Shown here: positions 60,935 to 64,000 of the stretch, in pieces | Layout: each line of letters starts with the position of its first letter | Numbering within the stretch: the first letter of the stretch is position 1 | Source of the DNA: Prorocentrum cordatum | Taxonomy: Eukaryota; Sar; Dinophyceae; Prorocentrales; Prorocentraceae | DNA: 64,000 bases | Direction of reading: 5' to 3' | Assembly: GCA_963575745.1 (NCBI GenBank) | Contig: CAUYUJ010019346.1 | Span: 35,001 to 99,000 of the forward strand | The notes under the pieces: generated by a model | What the model saw: the letters and a program-made list of their open reading frames with translations, nothing else | What the model was told of the DNA's origin: nothing | Databases searched by the model: none | Translations under genes and position numbers: made by a program

Positions 60935-62350
60935 CAGCGTAGAGAGGGAAGGCCCCGAGGAGAAGGGAACGCTGAGGAGGGCGATGATGGGGAGAGCGAC
61001 ATCGACGCACCCGCTTTGTTTCTAGGGGACTTTCCGTGGGATCTGATGTTTTGCACGTGTCGCAGCAAGTTGTTCAATATTTTGGGCGTTCGGGTCCCCT
61101 CGCATTCCTCTTCTTCTCCATGCCAGAGGGATGGGTTTCTATCGGGGTTGATTGAAAAGCGCGCTTGTGCTGCAAAGGAAAGCAGATCCCACGGGAAATG
61201 GTTCGCATTTTACAGAGTTTGCTGAGCGCCCCTGCTCTCTCGGGGTGATAATTTCTATTCAGGTTTTTCCTTGAGCTCTTCCCTTTCTCACGCGTTTGCT
61301 TCCCCCTCTACCTCGCCCCCCCCCCCCCCCATCCACGCTCTGCCCCGCGAGGAGCGGCCCCGGCGATAGCGGGGAGAGGGGGGGCCCCGAGGAGGAGGAA
61401 ACGCCAAGGAGGGCGAGGGGAGGAAGGACGACGACGCACCCGCTTTGTGTCTGGGGGACTTTCCGTGGGATCTGATGTTTTGCACGTGTCGCAGCAGGTT
61501 GCTCAACATTTTGGGCGTTCGGGCCCCCTCGCATGTCTTTTCTTCTCCATGCCGCAGGGATGGGTTTCTATCGGAGTTTACTGACCAGCGCAGATTTTTC
61601 ATAAAGGAAAGCAGATCCCACGGGAAATGGCTCGCATTCTACGGACGTTTGCTGAGCGCCCCTGCTCTCTCGGGTTGATATTTTCTATGCAGGTTTCTCC
61701 TTGAGCTCTTCCATTTCTCTTGCTTTTGCTTCCTCCTCCGCCTCTTCCCCGAGGAGGCCCCGAGGAGAAGGAAATGCCGAGGAGGGCCCCGAGGAGAAGG
61801 AAATACCGAGGAGGGCGAGGGGAGGAAGGAGTCCACAGGGATGGGTTTCTATCGAAGTTAACTGAAAAAGCGCGCTTTTCATGTATAAAGGAAAGCAGAT
61901 CCCACGGGAAATGGCTCGTATTTCACGGATGTTTGTTGCGCGCCCTGCTTTCTCGGAGTAACGTTTTCCATTAAGGTTTCTCCTCGAGCTTTTCCATTTC
62001 TCTTGCTTTTGCTTCCTCCTCCGCCTCTTATCCCCCTCTCCCCACCACGCTCTACCCCGCGAGGGGCGGCCCCAGCGATGGCGGGGAGAGGGAAGGCCCC
62101 GAGGAGATGGACATGCCAACGAGGGCGAGGGGAGGAAGGAGTCCACAGGGATGGGTTTCTATCGAAGTTAACTGAAAAAGCACGCGTTTCATTTATAAAG
62201 GAAAGCAGATCCCACGGGAAATGGCTCGCATTTCACGGATGTTTGTTGCGCGCCCTGCTTTCTCGGAGTAGCGTTTTTCATTAAGGTTTTTCCTCGAGCT
62301 TTTCTCCTTCTCTTGTTTTTGCTTCCTCCTCCGCCTCTTCCCCCTCTACC
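60935..62350. repeat. Tandem array of 280-430-nt units, four copies and a partial
   Basis: GGAAAGCAGATCCCACGGGA AATGG occurs at about 61177, 61608, 61888 and 62198; GGGACTTTCCGTGGGATCTG ATGTTTTGCACGTGTCGCAG at 61027 and 61458 only, so the last units lost a segment. Each unit also has GATGGGTTTCTATCG, a GCGCCCTGC.TTCTCGG segment and TTTCTC.TTGAGCT. GATCCCACGGGAAA is the inverse of TTTCCGTGGGATC. Confidence 0.92.
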
Positions 62351-62484
62351 CTCCACGTTCTACTCTACCCCGTTAGGAGCGGCCCGTGCGACCCCCCTCA
62401 TCCCATCCACGCTCCATACCGTCAGGGGCGTCCTCCCCCTCCTTGTCCTCCTCCAGCTCCTTCTCCTGATCCTCCTCGTCCTCC

Positions 62485-62710
62485 TCGGCGGCGCTGAGCG
62501 GCGTTGGGTGGCGCAGAGTGGCGCCGAGTAGCGCTGAGTGGCGCCGAGTGGCGCTGAGTGGCGCCGAGTGGCGTTGAGTGGCGCCAAGTGGCGTTGAATG
62601 GTGCCGAGTGGCGCTGGGCGGCGTCGAGTGGCTCCCAGGAGTAGTGCTGGGTGGCGTTGAGTGGCGCTGAGTGGTGCAGAGCGGTGCTGACTGGCGCTGA
62701 GTAGCGCAAT
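62485..62710. repeat. AGTGGCGCTG 10-nt array
   Basis: About 20 copies of (A/G)GTGGCG(C/T)(T/C)G in one orientation; same unit as 57740-57960. Confidence 0.93.
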
Positions 62711-62771
62711 GTTTTTTTTCCGCCCGCTTGGCCGTCACGCTGAGAAAGTTGCTTCAACATATCGAACGTTT

Positions 62772-62899
62772 GAAGCTCCGCGCGGGCTTCTTGGATCTAC
62801 GTTGGTTTCCCTCCCTGGCGCGCGGAGCGCGCTAGGGGCGGCGCCAGAGGCGTCGCCAGGGGGGCCCAGCGCAGATCCAAGAAATCCGCGCGGAGCTCA
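62772..62899. mobile_element. Inverted-repeat element, family A
   Basis: GAAGCTCCGCGCGGGCTTCT TGGATCTACGTTGG faces GGGGCCCAGCGCAGATCCAA GAAATCCGCGCGGAGCTC; centre GGGGCGGCGCCAGAGGCG as in the 41184 copy. Confidence 0.88.
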
Positions 62900-63024
62900 G
62901 GAAATATTGTATGCTTACTTTTGTTCACGACTCGAGGGCAATCGCAGAGCATCCTGGATCATCTCGGGGAAAAAATCACGCACGAAGCCTACAAACGCAC
63001 GGGGAACGGACGTGCGAGCGATGT

Positions 63025-63245
63025 CAGCCACACGCAGAGGGGGGAGGGGGAGGGGAGCAGGCTTCTCAGAAGCACCCCTGCTTCTTGGGGAAGGCGCGGG
63101 CCTTGTCTGAAGATGTAGGGCCGGCGCCTTCCAGTAAGCAGCCTCCCTCCAAGAAGCCTTCCCCCGGCGCCTTCCAGTAAGCAGCCTCCCTCCAAGAAGC
63201 CTTCCCCCCCCCTCCCCCTAACTAATCACCCCCTAGTGCGCGCCA
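63025..63245. mobile_element. Inverted-repeat element, family B
   Basis: AGCCACACGCAGAGGGGGGA at the left, TTCTCAGAAGCACCCCTGCT TCTTGGGGAAGGCGCGGGCC, GGGCCGGCGCCTTCCAGTAA GCAGCCTCCCTCCAAGAAGC (the last 40 nt duplicated at 63165), CCTAGTGCGCGCCACC at the right. Confidence 0.85.
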
Positions 63246-63350
63246 CCAGCGATGGCGACAGCACCGTGGTGCTTTGTTCCTGGCCCGAGGGGGTCTGCGC
63301 TCCCCCTCCCCGCCGCCGCCCCGCGGCAGGACCCCCCCTCGCGCGGGGAG

Positions 63351-63440
63351 GCCGCCGGGGCCTTCCGGCAGATGCTCGCGGCCGGCGTGCGGCCGGACGG
63401 GCCCGCGCTCCGGGCGCTCAGCCGCGCGGTCCTGCGGGGA
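63351..63440 (+). CDS. PPR exon
   Basis: After GCGCGGGGAG, encodes AAGAFRQMLAAGVRPDGPAL then RALSRAVLRG. Ala at 17, Met at 24, Gly at 28, Pro at 31 fit the PPR register used for the main gene. Could be a later exon of that gene (26 kb on, beyond DUF4336) or a second PPR gene. Donor not fixed. Confidence 0.6.
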
Positions 63441-63489
63441 GGGCCGGGGGCAGCGCCGAGTCGCGGGTGTCCTCAACTCAGATTAGGAA

Positions 63490-63605
63490 GAAGGGGTCCC
63501 ATACCGCTGCTCCCTTCCCCATTTTCCGAAGTCTTTGGGGCCTCTCGGGAGGCCCTCGTCGCCACCGCTTCCCGGGACTAGCGGTATTGGTACCTGTCGG
63601 GTTTC
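63490..63605. mobile_element. Inverted-repeat element, family D (short copy)
   Basis: GGGGTCCCATACCGCTGCTC CCTTCCCC, GGGGCCTCTCGGGAGGCCCT CGTCGCCACCGCTTCCCGGG, ACTAGCGGTATTGGTACCTG. Confidence 0.8.
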
Positions 63606-63618
63606 CCCATGCAGCAGC

Positions 63619-63774
63619 GGGCGAAGAACGGTATGACATATGTTTGTCCGCCGTCAGGGACGCCTGCCCCTGGGCGGCTACGTTGCCACCGCAAGGGTAT
63701 CAACTTTCCAGCCGCCCTGGGAAAGGCGCCCCCGACAGCAACAAATATTATTTTATACCGTTCTTCGCCCGTTA
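63619..63774. mobile_element. Inverted-repeat element, family G
   Basis: GGGCGAAGAACGGTATGACA ... GACGCCTGCCCCTGGGCGGC ... CCGCAAGGGTATCAACTTTC CAGCCGCCCTGGGAAAGGCG ... TTTATACCGTTCTTCGCCCG. About 80% like 27113-27277. 63780-64000 after it shows nothing recognisable. Confidence 0.86.
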
Positions 63775-64000
63775 AATCTACAGGGGGGGACTAGATGATG
63801 ATACGCTCTTAGATTTCAGTAGTTCTTTGACTCCCTACTGCTCTGCGCAGAATCCCGAAGCGGGGCCGCCGGATCCTCAAGAGGGGGTGGTGGCCAGGAG
63901 AATAGTTAAATAGGGGCATAAACGTCAAGCCTCCATCCGATTTGAAGTCCATATCTTGCACGGACAAATTGATGGGATCTTGACCAAGCACTTGTAAACG

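Overview
The window is nuclear DNA of a dinoflagellate. The direct proof is at 2755-2835: on the minus strand there is a complete dinoflagellate spliced leader (CCGTAGCC...GGCTCAAG) followed by shortened relict leaders, upstream of an intronless ORF, i.e. a trans-spliced mRNA that was copied back into the genome several times. Non-canonical intron donors (GA and GC with AG acceptors), a visibly GC-rich base composition and a thylakoid-type presequence on one gene agree with this. I cannot name the species; a Prorocentrum-, Polarella- or Symbiodinium-like genome would fit.

Very little of the 64 kb codes. The plus strand carries one PPR (pentatricopeptide) gene whose six recognised exons (5596-37306, about 412 coding bases in 31.7 kb) join in phase so that the PPR tyrosine recurs every 35 residues across every junction. 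Its introns (2.3 to 11.6 kb) hold most of the satellites, microsatellites and dead elements of the left half. Next on the same strand is a six-exon gene for a DUF4336 protein with a probable thylakoid presequence (40532-44043), read here as an in-phase 407-residue model. Further right are isolated exon-like pieces (47215-47340, 50143-50217, 63351-63440), the decayed remains of a non-LTR retroelement (about 50.5-55.1 kb) and one intact intronless ORF of 385 codons with a transposase-like C-terminus (59383-60540).

The most informative pattern is a set of short (about 100-220 nt) inverted-repeat elements in at least eight families, each in several diverged copies. Four of the five introns of the DUF4336 gene contain an element from a different family, and copies of those families lie elsewhere in the window. 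Splice junctions carry short direct repeats (AG|GAGCT, AG|GTG, AG|GC, and about 25 nt around intron 4). This is what introner-type intron gain by insertion would produce.

Region by region: 0-5 kb, retrogene with tandem leaders and minisatellites; 5-13.3 kb, PPR exon, 370-nt higher-order repeat, 58-, 77- and 60-nt satellites and a long CTC tract; 13.3-16 kb, two PPR exons and inverted-repeat elements; 16-26 kb, degenerate coiled-coil ORFs, 88-nt satellite and two composite elements with matching ends that carry a 73-nt minisatellite plus a GAGGCT array; 26-37 kb, three PPR exons, a pseudogene and microsatellites; 37-44 kb, clustered inverted-repeat elements and the DUF4336 gene; 44-50 kb, GAT and TTA microsatellites and more elements; 50-64 kb, retroelement remains, inverted and tandem arrays, transposase-like gene and a last PPR exon set among three element families. 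Nearly all long open frames here are repeats that are open only because their unit is a multiple of three. No rRNA, tRNA or CRISPR was seen.
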